Positions 15,636 through 24,483 of a DNA stretch of 64,000 nt are shown piece after piece. The stretch comes from Prevotella sp. AGR2160 (GTDB lineage Bacteria > Bacteroidota > Bacteroidia > Bacteroidales > Bacteroidaceae), in contig NZ_AUJK01000003.1 of assembly GCF_000424185.1 (NCBI RefSeq), positions 124,001 to 188,000 of the forward strand, written 5' to 3'. The translations under genes and the position numbers were made by a program. Within the stretch, counting starts at the first letter, position 1, and every line of letters begins with the position of its first letter. The notes under the pieces were generated by a model. That model did no database searches. It worked only from the letters and a program-made list of their open reading frames with translations, and had not been told where the DNA came from.

Positions 15636-16568
15636 TTACTCATAATCCAGATACGGTGCCAGCCGACGAAGTTCCTCCGGCGGGAAATCGGGATCATGAG
15701 CAAGGACACGAATATCATGAAGAGGACCATGAAGCCGACGGTAGTCGAAAATTGTACGCGCCTGATAAAAGTTGATATACGGATGTCGGCGAAGTTGGTT
15801 GACCGTAAGATGGTTGATTTTGATTTTCTTTACTTCCCCTGCATTCACAAAGAGATAGGGCACGGCCGTCTCGGGAACACCTCCGATATCAAGAATCTGC
15901 TGGGGAGAATAGAATCCACCGAGCCGGTTTCGGTAGTTGATGATGGCATGGGCATATCCTATACCAATACCAGGCACACGCATGAGTGCCGCCGTATCGG
16001 CATCATTGAGTGACAGTCGCTGACCCTCATGAAGCTTCGTAGAATGGGGAGCGCCCACCAGCGCCGTATTTTTCTCCTCGTACGATCGGGAAGGATACCT
16101 CCCTTGATTATACGCTGTAGACGGATAGAGAGTTGATGCCGGCGCATAATCCGAAGAGATACGGATATAGGGTTGCAGCATGCGGTATTGTTTCACCGTC
16201 AGGCCATAGAGGTGTGAGAAATCCTCCGGACGACGATAGACACCACCTTTCGCCCGATAATGATAAATGGCTTTTACCTGCCATGGCGCAAGACCGAGAC
16301 CAAGAAGGGTCGTGCTGTCGGCAGTATTCGGATCAAAAGGAACGAGCGTGATCTTTCTCTCCGTTCCATCAGCATAGATATAGCCTCCTCTTACCGCGGA
16401 AGATGCCAGTGCCTGCTGCCGCGTACTGTCCTTCGTGAGTTTATCAGTATGATTGAAATAGCTGCCGCCGAAGAAAATAATAAACATCGCCAGTATGATC
16501 GTTGCCAGCACGCCCAATAGTGCCATCCGGTCATTCTTTTGCAGATACAAAAGTTCACGCCATCGCAT
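15636..16568 (-). CDS. membrane-anchored helix-hairpin-helix protein (ComEA-like)
   Basis: A 310-residue protein with one membrane helix (about 17-38) and an outward-facing region with three helix-hairpin-helix units: around 80-130 (NTADSTTLLGLGLAPWQVKAI), 188-240 (LNDADTAALMRVPGIGIGYA) and 250-305. Such units bind DNA backbone; ComEA-type proteins capture DNA in transformation. Here the repeats and lack of other com genes leave the role open. Its stop abuts a GC-rich stretch resembling the GCCCCTCCC repeat. It could equally be a structural envelope protein. Confidence 0.78.
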   Translation of the reverse strand: MRWRELLYLQKNDRMALLGVLATIILAMFIIFFGGSYFNHTDKLTKDSTRQQALASSAVRGGYIYADGTERKITLVPFDPNTADSTTLLGLGLAPWQVKAIYHYRAKGGVYRRPEDFSHLYGLTVKQYRMLQPYIRISSDYAPASTLYPSTAYNQGRYPSRSYEEKNTALVGAPHSTKLHEGQRLSLNDADTAALMRVPGIGIGYAHAIINYRNRLGGFYSPQQILDIGGVPETAVPYLFVNAGEVKKIKINHLTVNQLRRHPYINFYQARTIFDYRRLHGPLHDIRVLAHDPDFPPEELRRLAPYLDYE

Positions 16569-16725
16569 AAGCTATAGATTTTTGAATTCAACGATTCAGG
16601 TTGATGATACGAAGATACAGAAAATAATGACGCGCAGCAAGAGTATCAGAAGTTATTTATAAAAGATTAATCCTTAGAAAAGGTAATTTATCTTTGTACA
16701 GACCAACGGGTGGTGGACTTTGAAA

Positions 16726-16760
16726 GCCCCTCCCTTTAGGGAGTGATTGGGGCGAGGCTT
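16726..16760. repeat. GCCCCTCCCTTTAGGGAG-type repeat
   Basis: GCCCCTCCCTTTAGGGAG then TGATTGGGGCGAGGCTT; with its flanks TTGAAAG and TTCAA it can fold into an imperfect hairpin. It directly follows the stop of the first NSS transporter gene and may act as its terminator. The remaining DNA of 16569-16725 holds a plus-strand TATCTTTG (near 16690) with no gene behind it. Confidence 0.6.
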
Positions 16761-18118
16761 CAAATCACCCCAAGCTGATGCAGGAACACGATGGCAATAC
16801 AGACGGGGCAGACAAAGCGGACCATGAAGAGGAAGAGGCCATAGGCGGTATGGCGCAGGGTGCCCCAGTTTGTGATCTCGTCTTTAACGATCTGCTTCGG
16901 GATAAACCAGCCTAGGAAGATACACGTCAGGAAACTACCCAACGGCAGGAGGATATTTGCCGTGAGCATGTCACAGAAGTTCATCACCGACATGCCGAAA
17001 AGTTTCAATGCCGGGACGGCGCCACAGGAGAGGGAGCAGAAGATGCCAATGATCACGCACACCGTTGTCTCTATCCATGCACCTTTCTTCCGTGAGATAT
17101 GCAGTTCCTCATAAAAGAAGGCCGTACCGATCTCATGCATGGAGATCGTAGAGGTCAGTGCCGCCAGGGCCAGCAGGGCGTAGAAGGCGATACTGATGAC
17201 ATATCCGATGAGTGGCGCGGATCCGAAGGCCTGCTGGAACACGTTCGGCAGCGTGATAAAGATCAGTGACGGACCACTGTCGGGATTCACCCCCACGGCA
17301 AAGGCGGCGGGGAAGATCATCAGTCCGGCAAGAATAGCGATGAGGGTATCGATAGACGCGATCTGCAAAGCCGATCCCACAAGATTCGTCTGCCTGCTGA
17401 AATAAGAGGCATAGGTACACAGACATGCCGTGCCGAGACTCAGAGAGAAGAACCCTTGTCCAAGAGCCTCGTAGAACACCTTTTGGTTCACTTTACTGAA
17501 ATCGGGATGAAAAAGGAACTCCACCCCCTTCATAGCCCCCGGCAACGAACAAGAAGCGACGACGACGATGAGCAGAAGGATAAAGAGCATAGGCATGAGG
17601 ATCTTGCTCGCCTTCTCAATCCCCTTACGCACGCCCTTGACGACGACGGCATGGGTGACAAGGATGAACACGACCGTCCAAATCAACGGTCGGAACGGAT
17701 CCGACGAGAAAGTCGTGAAATAGTTCTTCACGAACGTGGCATCGCCATGGATCTGCCCCACGAGGGAAGCAAAGAGATACTGCAGGCACCAACCGGCGAC
17801 AACGGCATAGAAACCGAGGATGATCATCGACGTGAACACGCCCATATACCCAATCACGCCCCATGGTCCTCGTCCCGCGAGGTTCTTATACGCCCGTGCC
17901 GCATTAGCCGCGGAATGGCGACCGATAACGAACTCCGCCACCATTCCCGGCAGACCGAGGAGGAAAATACAGCCGATATAGACGAGGATGAAGGCGGCGC
18001 CACCGTTCTGTCCCGTCATATAAGGGAACCGCCAGATATTTCCCAGTCCTACCGCCGATCCTGCCGTGGCGAGGATGACGCCTAACTTCGATCCGAAATT
18101 TCCACGTGAATTCTCCAT
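16760..18118 (-). CDS. sodium:neurotransmitter-symporter (NSS) family transporter, copy A
   Basis: A 452-residue LeuT-fold inner-membrane protein with about 11-12 helices. GNFGSKLGVILATAGSAVGL and GNIWRFPYMTGQNGGAAF form the broken first helix and Na-binding region of the family. Bacterial members import amino acids with sodium; which one cannot be read here. It lies 13 nt downstream of a second, strongly similar gene, so the pair looks like a tandem duplication transcribed together. Confidence 0.9.
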   Translation of the reverse strand: MENSRGNFGSKLGVILATAGSAVGLGNIWRFPYMTGQNGGAAFILVYIGCIFLLGLPGMVAEFVIGRHSAANAARAYKNLAGRGPWGVIGYMGVFTSMIILGFYAVVAGWCLQYLFASLVGQIHGDATFVKNYFTTFSSDPFRPLIWTVVFILVTHAVVVKGVRKGIEKASKILMPMLFILLLIVVVASCSLPGAMKGVEFLFHPDFSKVNQKVFYEALGQGFFSLSLGTACLCTYASYFSRQTNLVGSALQIASIDTLIAILAGLMIFPAAFAVGVNPDSGPSLIFITLPNVFQQAFGSAPLIGYVISIAFYALLALAALTSTISMHEIGTAFFYEELHISRKKGAWIETTVCVIIGIFCSLSCGAVPALKLFGMSVMNFCDMLTANILLPLGSFLTCIFLGWFIPKQIVKDEITNWGTLRHTAYGLFLFMVRFVCPVCIAIVFLHQLGVI

Positions 18119-18131
18119 AAACGTATACCTA

Positions 18132-19493
18132 TTAGATGACGTTAAACTGATGCAGGAAGATGGCCAGGATCAATAACGGACAGATGAAACGGACGGAGAA
18201 TAAATAGAAGCCATAGAACGTACCTTTCAGCGTGCCCCAATTGGTGAACTCATCCTTCACGATATTCTTCGGGACATACCAGCCTACAAAGAGGCACATC
18301 AACAGCCCCGTAATCGGCAGGAAGATCTGCCCCGTGACAAAGTCAAAGATATCGAAGAGCGACTTTCCGAAAAAGACTAAGCCACTATGCTTCGACAGTG
18401 ACAACGAACAGATTGCACCGATAATGCCACAGCTGACCGTCACGATCCATGCGCCTTTCTTCCGGGAGATATGCAACTCCTCGTAGAAGAATGCCGTGTT
18501 CACCTCATGCAGACTCATCAACGAAGTCAAGGCAGCGAGACTAAGGAGGGCATAGAACATCAGACTCACAAGCCAGCCGAGCCACGGTATGGAGGCGAAA
18601 GCCTCATTGAAGACATTCGGAAGGGTGATAAAGATCAATTTCGGTCCACTGTCGGGACTGATCCCCACGGAGAACGCCGCGGGAAAGATAACGAGTCCGG
18701 CGAGGATGGCCACGAGGGTATCGATAAGGGAGATCTGTACGGCGGAGTTAACGATATTCGTACGACGGCTGAAATACGATGCATAAGTACAGAGACAGCC
18801 CATGGCGATACTCAGGGAATAGAAACACTGCCCGACGGCACCGAGGAACACATCCTTATCCACCTTCGTGAAGTCCGGCTTGAGCAGGAACTCCACACCC
18901 TTCGAGGATCCCGGCAACAGGTTAGCGGCGACAACGATGACGAGGAGTAATATAAATAAGGTGGGCATCATCCATTTCGAGGCCTTCTCTATACCGTTGC
19001 GGACGCCATGGACAATGACAAAATGCGTAATGAGGAAGATCACGACCGTCCAAAAAACGGGACGGACAGGATCGGAACAGAAATTCTCGAAATACTGACT
19101 CACATAAGTGGGATCGCCCTTCAGCTCTCCGGCAATGGACGCGTAGATATAGTTACAGCACCATCCGGAGACAACAGCATAATAGCCCGTGATGAGATAG
19201 CCCGTCAGCACCTCCATATAACCCACGACCTTCCACGCCGTGCCATTGGCAAGTTTTGAGTAGGCCCGTGCCGTATTCGAAGCACCATGACGACCGATGA
19301 TAAACTCGCTCACCATACACGGGATACCGAGGATGAGCACACAAGCGAGATAGATGATGATAAAGACGGCACCGCCATTCTGGCCCGCCATATACGGGAA
19401 ACGCCAGATGTTACCCAACCCGACGGCAGAACCTGCCGTGGCAAGGATAACACCTAGTTTACTTCCGAAATTTCCTCTTGATAATTCAGCCAT
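18132..19493 (-). CDS. sodium:neurotransmitter-symporter (NSS) family transporter, copy B
   Basis: A 453-residue protein similar to copy A along its whole length, including LATAGSAVGLGNIWRFPYM, the conserved VHGVRNGIEKASKWMMP loop and an identical-looking end pattern (FLHQFNVI against FLHQLGVI). It is the promoter-proximal member: TAATTTTG (minus strand, 19528-19521) is a probable -7 box about 30 nt before its start. Likely an amino-acid:sodium importer; divergence from copy A suggests a different substrate. Confidence 0.9.
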   Translation of the reverse strand: MAELSRGNFGSKLGVILATAGSAVGLGNIWRFPYMAGQNGGAVFIIIYLACVLILGIPCMVSEFIIGRHGASNTARAYSKLANGTAWKVVGYMEVLTGYLITGYYAVVSGWCCNYIYASIAGELKGDPTYVSQYFENFCSDPVRPVFWTVVIFLITHFVIVHGVRNGIEKASKWMMPTLFILLLVIVVAANLLPGSSKGVEFLLKPDFTKVDKDVFLGAVGQCFYSLSIAMGCLCTYASYFSRRTNIVNSAVQISLIDTLVAILAGLVIFPAAFSVGISPDSGPKLIFITLPNVFNEAFASIPWLGWLVSLMFYALLSLAALTSLMSLHEVNTAFFYEELHISRKKGAWIVTVSCGIIGAICSLSLSKHSGLVFFGKSLFDIFDFVTGQIFLPITGLLMCLFVGWYVPKNIVKDEFTNWGTLKGTFYGFYLFSVRFICPLLILAIFLHQFNVI

Positions 19494-19539
19494 ACTAACG
19501 AATTAATCTTATTATGGCTGCAAAATTACAAAATTATTT

Positions 19540-20025
19540 TTAATTGTGCCAATTTTTATACGGATATAATAGCAAATGGCTATTATAATATCGTCGATCC
19601 CCCGTCACCTCCTCACCGATAAAGTCCGGCTTCTCGTAAGGCTCATCCTCGGAGGCCAGTTCCACTTCCGCCATGACGAGGCCGGCATTGTCGCCGAAGA
19701 ACTCATCAACCTCCCACGTATGGCGTCCGTCAGGACTCGGCACCAGCCAGCGGCGCTTATCGATGACACCGCCCTGACAGAGTTTCAGCAGATGGCGGGC
19801 CTCATCGAGGGTGATCTCTTTTTCAAACTCATAACGGCTGAGCCCAGCGGCATCAGAGTGACTCTTGATCGTCAGATAAGCTCTGTCGTCACGCACGCGG
19901 ATACGTACCGTGACGCCCTCAGCAGGGATATAACCTTGTTGGATATGACTGCTCGAAGAGGCGGCACGCTTATAGGCGTCACCACCCCTGACGAGGAATT
20001 TCCGTTCTATCTCGAGTCCGCTCAT
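19540..20025 (-). CDS. CYTH-domain protein
   Basis: A 161-residue single-domain protein starting MSGLEIERKFLVRGGD; EIERKF is the ExExK signature of the CYTH tunnel fold, which binds triphosphate groups and divalent metal. The later TIKSHSDAAGLSRYEFEKEI and GLVMAEVELASEDE supply further charged strands. Bacterial relatives include inorganic tripolyphosphatases and thiamine-triphosphatases; the substrate is not known here. The ATG at 20025 is chosen because it lies just past the stop of the small membrane-protein gene upstream; an in-frame extension into that gene lacks the family start. Confidence 0.88.
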   Translation of the reverse strand: MSGLEIERKFLVRGGDAYKRAASSSSHIQQGYIPAEGVTVRIRVRDDRAYLTIKSHSDAAGLSRYEFEKEITLDEARHLLKLCQGGVIDKRRWLVPSPDGRHTWEVDEFFGDNAGLVMAEVELASEDEPYEKPDFIGEEVTGDRRYYNSHLLLYPYKNWHN

Positions 20026-20026
20026 A

Positions 20027-20179
20027 TCAATCGAAGATTCCGAAGGAGACAATCATAAAGATGATGGCCAGGATAATCAACGCACCAAAGATGATATACA
20101 CCACCTTCTTACCTTTTTCTTCCTCTTTCTTTTCATAGGCCGCATGTTTGGCCCGTCTTAGATCTTTGTTACTGCTCAT
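20027..20179 (-). CDS. small single-pass membrane protein, unknown function
   Basis: A 50-residue reading frame from ATG 20179 to TGA 20027, starting MSSNKDLRRAKHAAYEKKEE. The first half is basic and charged, the second (about 27-48, VVYIIFGALIILAIIFMIV) is one membrane helix, so it should be anchored with a cytoplasmic head. It fills the gap between prfB and the CYTH gene and ends one base before the latter's ATG, suggesting joint translation. I do not recognise a family; protein-like composition and coupling support it as real. Confidence 0.7.
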   Translation of the reverse strand: MSSNKDLRRAKHAAYEKKEEEKGKKVVYIIFGALIILAIIFMIVSFGIFD

Positions 20180-20223
20180 AGTTCTGATTAGTTATTAGTT
20201 CTTATTATTTTAGGCACTATAGG

Positions 20224-21354
20224 CTATTCCTTTGCCTCCGCATCAGCAGCAGCGAACTCCATGAGGTAGGCCTTGATGAAACCATCAATCTTACCGTCCA
20301 TGACACCATCGACATCGGAAGTCTGATAGCCTGTGCGGTGATCTTTCACGCGACGGTCATCGAAGACATAAGAGCGGATCTGACTACCCCACTCGATCTT
20401 CTTCTTTCCGGCCTCAATCTTCGCCTGTTCGGCCATACGCTTCTTCATCGCACGGTCATAGAGCTGGCTCTTCAAGAGGAGCATGGCCTTGGCGCGGTTC
20501 TTCGGCTGATCGCGTGTCTCCGTATTCTCAATCAGGATCTCCTCCTTCTCACCGGTATCTGGATCTTCATACTGATAGCGCAGGCGGACACCCGACTCCA
20601 CCTTATTGACATTCTGACCACCGGCACCACTGGAACGGAACGTATCCCAACTGACCTTGGCGGGATCGACATACACCTCAATGGTATCATCGACAAGGGG
20701 GGAGACGAAAACGGAGGCGAAACTCGTCATACGCTTACCCTGGGCATTATACGGGCTGACACGGACAAGACGGTGAACACCATTCTCACTCTTCAAGAAG
20801 CCATAGGCATACTCGCCACCTTCAATGGTCATCTCAACACTCTTGATACCAGCCTCGTCACCTTCCTGGAGATTCGTGATCTTCACCTTATAGCCATGGG
20901 CATCACACCAACGCATATACATACGCATAAGCATCTGCGCCCAGTCCTGACTCTCCGTACCGCCGGCACCGGAGTTGATCTTCATGACGGCATCCATGGG
21001 GTCTTCCTCCTGACGCAGCATATTCTTCAACTCCAGGTCCTCGATATCCTTCAAGGCCTTGACATAGTCGGCATCGACCTCTTCCTCGGTGACGATCTCC
21101 TCTTTATAATAATCAAAGGCAAGGGCAAGCTCATCAGCTTCCTGTTTGACAAGATCATAGCCTTTCAGCCATTTTTCAATACCCTTAACTTTCTTCATCT
21201 GAGCCTCAGCACGCTTAGGGTCATCCCAGAAATCGGGCGCCTGCGTGTGCAGCTGCTCTTCTTCAAACTCTATCTCCTTCTGGTCGATATTCAGATATCT
21301 ATGCAAGGCAGCGACGCGGTCCTGGACATCCTTCAATTGATCACTTGTTATCAT
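20224..21354 (-). CDS. prfB: peptide chain release factor 2
   Basis: A 376-residue factor that releases proteins at UGA and UAA codons. GGQ is at 245-247 (GAGGQNVN) for peptidyl-tRNA hydrolysis. At the codon-reading tripeptide position it has SPY (200-202) where E. coli RF2 has SPF. The frame is unbroken: the site that in many bacteria carries an in-frame UGA needing a +1 frameshift (TAT CTT TGA) here reads TAT CTG AAT, so autoregulation by frameshifting is absent. It follows the acyl-CoA ligase by 7 nt. Confidence 0.95.
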   Translation of the reverse strand: MITSDQLKDVQDRVAALHRYLNIDQKEIEFEEEQLHTQAPDFWDDPKRAEAQMKKVKGIEKWLKGYDLVKQEADELALAFDYYKEEIVTEEEVDADYVKALKDIEDLELKNMLRQEEDPMDAVMKINSGAGGTESQDWAQMLMRMYMRWCDAHGYKVKITNLQEGDEAGIKSVEMTIEGGEYAYGFLKSENGVHRLVRVSPYNAQGKRMTSFASVFVSPLVDDTIEVYVDPAKVSWDTFRSSGAGGQNVNKVESGVRLRYQYEDPDTGEKEEILIENTETRDQPKNRAKAMLLLKSQLYDRAMKKRMAEQAKIEAGKKKIEWGSQIRSYVFDDRRVKDHRTGYQTSDVDGVMDGKIDGFIKAYLMEFAAADAEAKE

Positions 21355-21361
21355 ATCTGTG

Positions 21362-23179
21362 TTATTTTTTTACTTTCTCGTACATGGCGTCGATGACGGC
21401 CTTGTAGTTCTTGTTAATGATACCGCGACGGAGCTTCAACGTGTTCGTCAACTCTCCCGATTCCATCGAGAAATGGTGTGGCAGAAGTGTAAAATGCTTG
21501 ATCTGCTCATAAGGAGCCAGTGTCTGCTGCAGGGTCTGCACACGTTCGAAGATCATCTTGTTGACTTCCTCATTCTGACAGAGGTCAACACGGTTCTCGA
21601 ACTTGATATCATGGTCCTTCGCCCATTGCTCGACAACCCGGAACTCAGGGACGATGAGGGCGGAAACAAACTTCCGCTGGTCTGCGATGACGGCGATCTG
21701 ATCGATGAACTTGTCAACAAGCATCATCGCCTCCACTTTCTGCGGTGCGATATACTTACCATTAGAGGTCTTGAAGAGGTCCTTGATACGCTCTTTCAGA
21801 TAGAGCTCTCCATCCTTCATATATCCGGCATCACCGGTATGGAAGAAGCCATCCGCATCAAAGGCCTGAGCATTGATCTCATCACGGTGGTAGTAACCCT
21901 TCGTAATCGTGGGACCCTTCAACAGAATCTCGTCATTCTCGCCAATCTTGATCTCAATGCCTTGGATCGGTCTGCCGACACTGCCAATGGTATACGGCTC
22001 ACCTTTATGGTCGCAAGAGACCGTGGCGAGACTCTCCGTCAGACCGTAGCCGACGATCATACCGATACCGATGGAATGGACAAATTCTTCCACTTCAGGA
22101 GAGACATAGGCACCGGCCGTCGGGAAGAGATTCGGATGTTCGAGGCCGAGTTGCTTACGGACGAGACTCAGCAGTGTCTTGTTGACGAGCTGATATTCCA
22201 TCTCCAGTGTCAGCGGCACCCGTTTACCATGCGACTTATAATCAATATTGCGTTTTTTTCCGACAGCAAGGGCATGATACATGATCTTCCGCTGCATCGG
22301 AGCAGCGGCATCCATCTTGGCCTTCACGGCAACGAATACCTTCTCCCAGAAACGCGGCACGGCACTCATACTCGTAGGATGCGTCTCACGCATACTCTCC
22401 TGGATCTCCTTCGGATAAGTATTGATGATCAGTTGAGCACCTTCCGTAAGCGCCAGATAGGCCCAGCCCCGCTCAAAGATATGGGTGAATGGCAGAAAGT
22501 CGATGACACGGTCATTCTCCGTCAGCGGCACACAGACATCATTAGCCTTGAGAGCAGCATGATACTGGGAATAACTCAGCATAACGCCCTTACTGTCTCC
22601 TGTCGTACCACTCGTGTAAAGGATATTACAGAGATCATCCTCGCGGGCATCCTTCCACAACTGCTCCACCTCGCTCTGGCGTGGGAAGCCCTCACCGAGT
22701 TTCAGAAAGTCCTCGAAATAGAGAGCGTTGGGGTCATGGGTGGAGATACGCACACTACGGTCGAAGATGATGATACGCTCAAGGCTGTGACAGAGGGCGA
22801 AGATACGGTGGGCCTTGTCATACTGCTCCTGTTCGCCTACGAAAAGGAAGCGTACCTGGGCATCATTGACCATATATTGAATCTGCTGTTCACTACTCGT
22901 GGCATAAAACGGGATCGAGCAGGCACGAACGCCATAGGCACCGAAGTCGGTATAGAGATACTGCACGCAGTTCTGTGAGAACACGGCGATATTCTCCTGC
23001 GGCTTCACGCCGAGGTTCAGCAGAGCATTACTGACCTGCTTGACACGCATGGAAAACTGTTTCCAAGATACTGTTCTCCATTTCGTACTACCGAAGAGAC
23101 GGAACGTCAGTGCCGGCTTGTTCCCATATTTCTTGGCTTGCTCATGAATGAGAACCGAGAGATGACATCTGGTTTGCAT
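21362..23179 (-). CDS. long-chain fatty acid--CoA ligase (AMP-forming)
   Basis: A 605-residue adenylate-forming enzyme. ILYTSGTTGDSKGVMLSY (about residues 187-204) is the ATP-binding loop, YGLTE and the hinge region TGDAGYMKDGELYLKERIKD follow, and the length and LFPTAGAYVSPE segment match the FadD15-type long-chain synthetases. It activates free fatty acids to acyl-CoA for lipid use. The start at 23179 is fixed by the promoter about 24 nt upstream. prfB follows after only 7 nt, an unusual partner. Confidence 0.9.
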   Translation of the reverse strand: MQTRCHLSVLIHEQAKKYGNKPALTFRLFGSTKWRTVSWKQFSMRVKQVSNALLNLGVKPQENIAVFSQNCVQYLYTDFGAYGVRACSIPFYATSSEQQIQYMVNDAQVRFLFVGEQEQYDKAHRIFALCHSLERIIIFDRSVRISTHDPNALYFEDFLKLGEGFPRQSEVEQLWKDAREDDLCNILYTSGTTGDSKGVMLSYSQYHAALKANDVCVPLTENDRVIDFLPFTHIFERGWAYLALTEGAQLIINTYPKEIQESMRETHPTSMSAVPRFWEKVFVAVKAKMDAAAPMQRKIMYHALAVGKKRNIDYKSHGKRVPLTLEMEYQLVNKTLLSLVRKQLGLEHPNLFPTAGAYVSPEVEEFVHSIGIGMIVGYGLTESLATVSCDHKGEPYTIGSVGRPIQGIEIKIGENDEILLKGPTITKGYYHRDEINAQAFDADGFFHTGDAGYMKDGELYLKERIKDLFKTSNGKYIAPQKVEAMMLVDKFIDQIAVIADQRKFVSALIVPEFRVVEQWAKDHDIKFENRVDLCQNEEVNKMIFERVQTLQQTLAPYEQIKHFTLLPHHFSMESGELTNTLKLRRGIINKNYKAVIDAMYEKVKK

Positions 23180-23202
23180 AAGCTTACGGATAGAATTTTA
23201 TG

Positions 23203-23233
23203 CAAAGATAAGGGAAAAAGTGAAAAATACAAA
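23203..23233 (-). promoter_or_regulatory. promoter of the acyl-CoA ligase gene
   Basis: Minus-strand TTTG (23233-23230), 19-nt spacer, TATCTTTG (23210-23203). A plus-strand TATATTTG at 23245-23252 probably serves the divergent M20 gene. Confidence 0.75.
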
Positions 23234-23261
23234 ATTTTTTTTCGTATATTTGTGCCCGAAT

Positions 23262-24380
23262 ATGGAAACAAGCGAATATTTTTCTGATGCGGTAGCACTC
23301 CTCCAGCATCTCATCCACATTTCTTCCGTCAGCAAGGAGGAAAAAGAGGCAGCGGACTTCATGGAAGCCACGATCCGCAGTTACGGCTTCAGGCCCCATC
23401 GTGTCGGCAATAATATCTGGACCAGCACAGCCGATGCCATCAATCATCCTTTTTGGTCTGCCAATAAGCCCACCGTCCTTCTCAATGCCCATATCGATAC
23501 GGTGAAGGCCGTGAGCAGTTGGACGCGTGATCCGCTGTCACCGTCAATAGAAGGCGATCAGCTCTTCGGTCTCGGTTCCAACGACTGCGGCGGTGGCCTC
23601 GTGACCCTTCTGCAAACCCTCCGTCGTTTCCATGCCGCCGGTTCCGAGGCCTGTCCTTACAATCTCGTCTATCTCGCTTCCTGCGAGGAGGAGATAGGCG
23701 GTAAGAATGGTATCGTCATCGCTTTACCGGAGATAGAAGAGGAGGTTGCCCAACTGTCGGGGACAGAAAAGGAGAAAGCCATCGATGTCGCCATCGTCGG
23801 AGAGCCCACGGGACTCCGTACGGCAGTGGCGGAGAAAGGACTGATGGTTCTTGACCTCATCGCCCATGGCAAGAGCGGACATGCCGCCCGCAACGAGGGA
23901 GTCAATGCCATCTACGAGATGCTTGACGACCTTGTATGGATCCGCAACTATCATTTCAAGAAAGAGAGTGATTTCTTAGGTCCTACGAAGATGACCGCCA
24001 CCGTCATCCATGCCGGTACCCAACATAATGTCATCCCTGACCTTTGTACGGCGCTCATTGATGTCCGCACCAATGAGTTATATACCAACGAGGAAGTCTT
24101 CGACATCATCAACGAACACACGAAGAGTGAGCTTCATGCCCATAGCTTCCGCCTCCATTCAAGTCATATCCGTCTTGACCATCCGCTCATCCGCCGCTGC
24201 GGCCAACTGGGGCTGACATTCTTCGGCAGTCCCACCCTCAGCGACCAGGCCCTCATGCCTTTTCCAAGTTTCAAACTCGGTCCCGGCGAGAGCAGTCGCA
24301 GTCACAGTGCCGACGAGTTCATCCGCCTTTCGGAAATACGAAAGGCGCTGGAGATCTATTGGAACCTCCTCTCTATGTAG
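23262..24380 (+). CDS. M20-family metallohydrolase (ArgE/DapE type)
   Basis: A 372-residue dizinc hydrolase. Metal ligands and catalytic residues are visible in LNAHIDTV, GLGSNDCGGG, CEEEIGGKNG, and GEPTG; the lid domain lies at about 175-290. The family removes acyl groups from amino acids or cleaves dipeptides. In Bacteroidetes close relatives act on acylated ornithine in arginine synthesis, so an ArgE-like role is likely, but no other arg genes are here. Start ATG 23262 (METSEYF) fits the -7 box TATATTTG; the longer frame begins upstream of that promoter. Confidence 0.85.
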   Translation: METSEYFSDAVALLQHLIHISSVSKEEKEAADFMEATIRSYGFRPHRVGNNIWTSTADAINHPFWSANKPTVLLNAHIDTVKAVSSWTRDPLSPSIEGDQLFGLGSNDCGGGLVTLLQTLRRFHAAGSEACPYNLVYLASCEEEIGGKNGIVIALPEIEEEVAQLSGTEKEKAIDVAIVGEPTGLRTAVAEKGLMVLDLIAHGKSGHAARNEGVNAIYEMLDDLVWIRNYHFKKESDFLGPTKMTATVIHAGTQHNVIPDLCTALIDVRTNELYTNEEVFDIINEHTKSELHAHSFRLHSSHIRLDHPLIRRCGQLGLTFFGSPTLSDQALMPFPSFKLGPGESSRSHSADEFIRLSEIRKALEIYWNLLSM

Positions 24381-24413
24381 TCCAACCAGTATCATTCATA
24401 GATCCTATTGTAG

Positions 24414-24435
24414 GTGGCCGTCATGTTGCGGCCAC
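24414..24435. terminator. GC-rich hairpin between convergent genes
   Basis: GTGGCCG (24414-24420) pairs with CGGCCAC (24429-24435) around an 8-nt loop. No T-run follows; it may still separate the M20 and EnvC-like transcripts. Confidence 0.45.
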
Positions 24436-24458
24436 GCAAGGAAATTGGGGAATACATA

Positions 24459-24480
24459 GGGGCATGATTCATCATGCCCT
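24459..24480. repeat. copy of the 22-nt palindrome (GGGGCATGAT variant)
   Basis: GGGGCATGAT and ATCATGCCCT, with matching changes in both arms (G for A, C for T), so the hairpin is preserved. It ends 3 nt before the stop of the EnvC-like gene. Confidence 0.85.
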
Positions 24481-24483
24481 ACA

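Noticed and set aside
16680..16730. Gene behind the plus-strand TATCTTTG near 16690
   Set aside because: No open frame with a plausible product follows on the plus strand; the box may be chance or drive an unseen short RNA.
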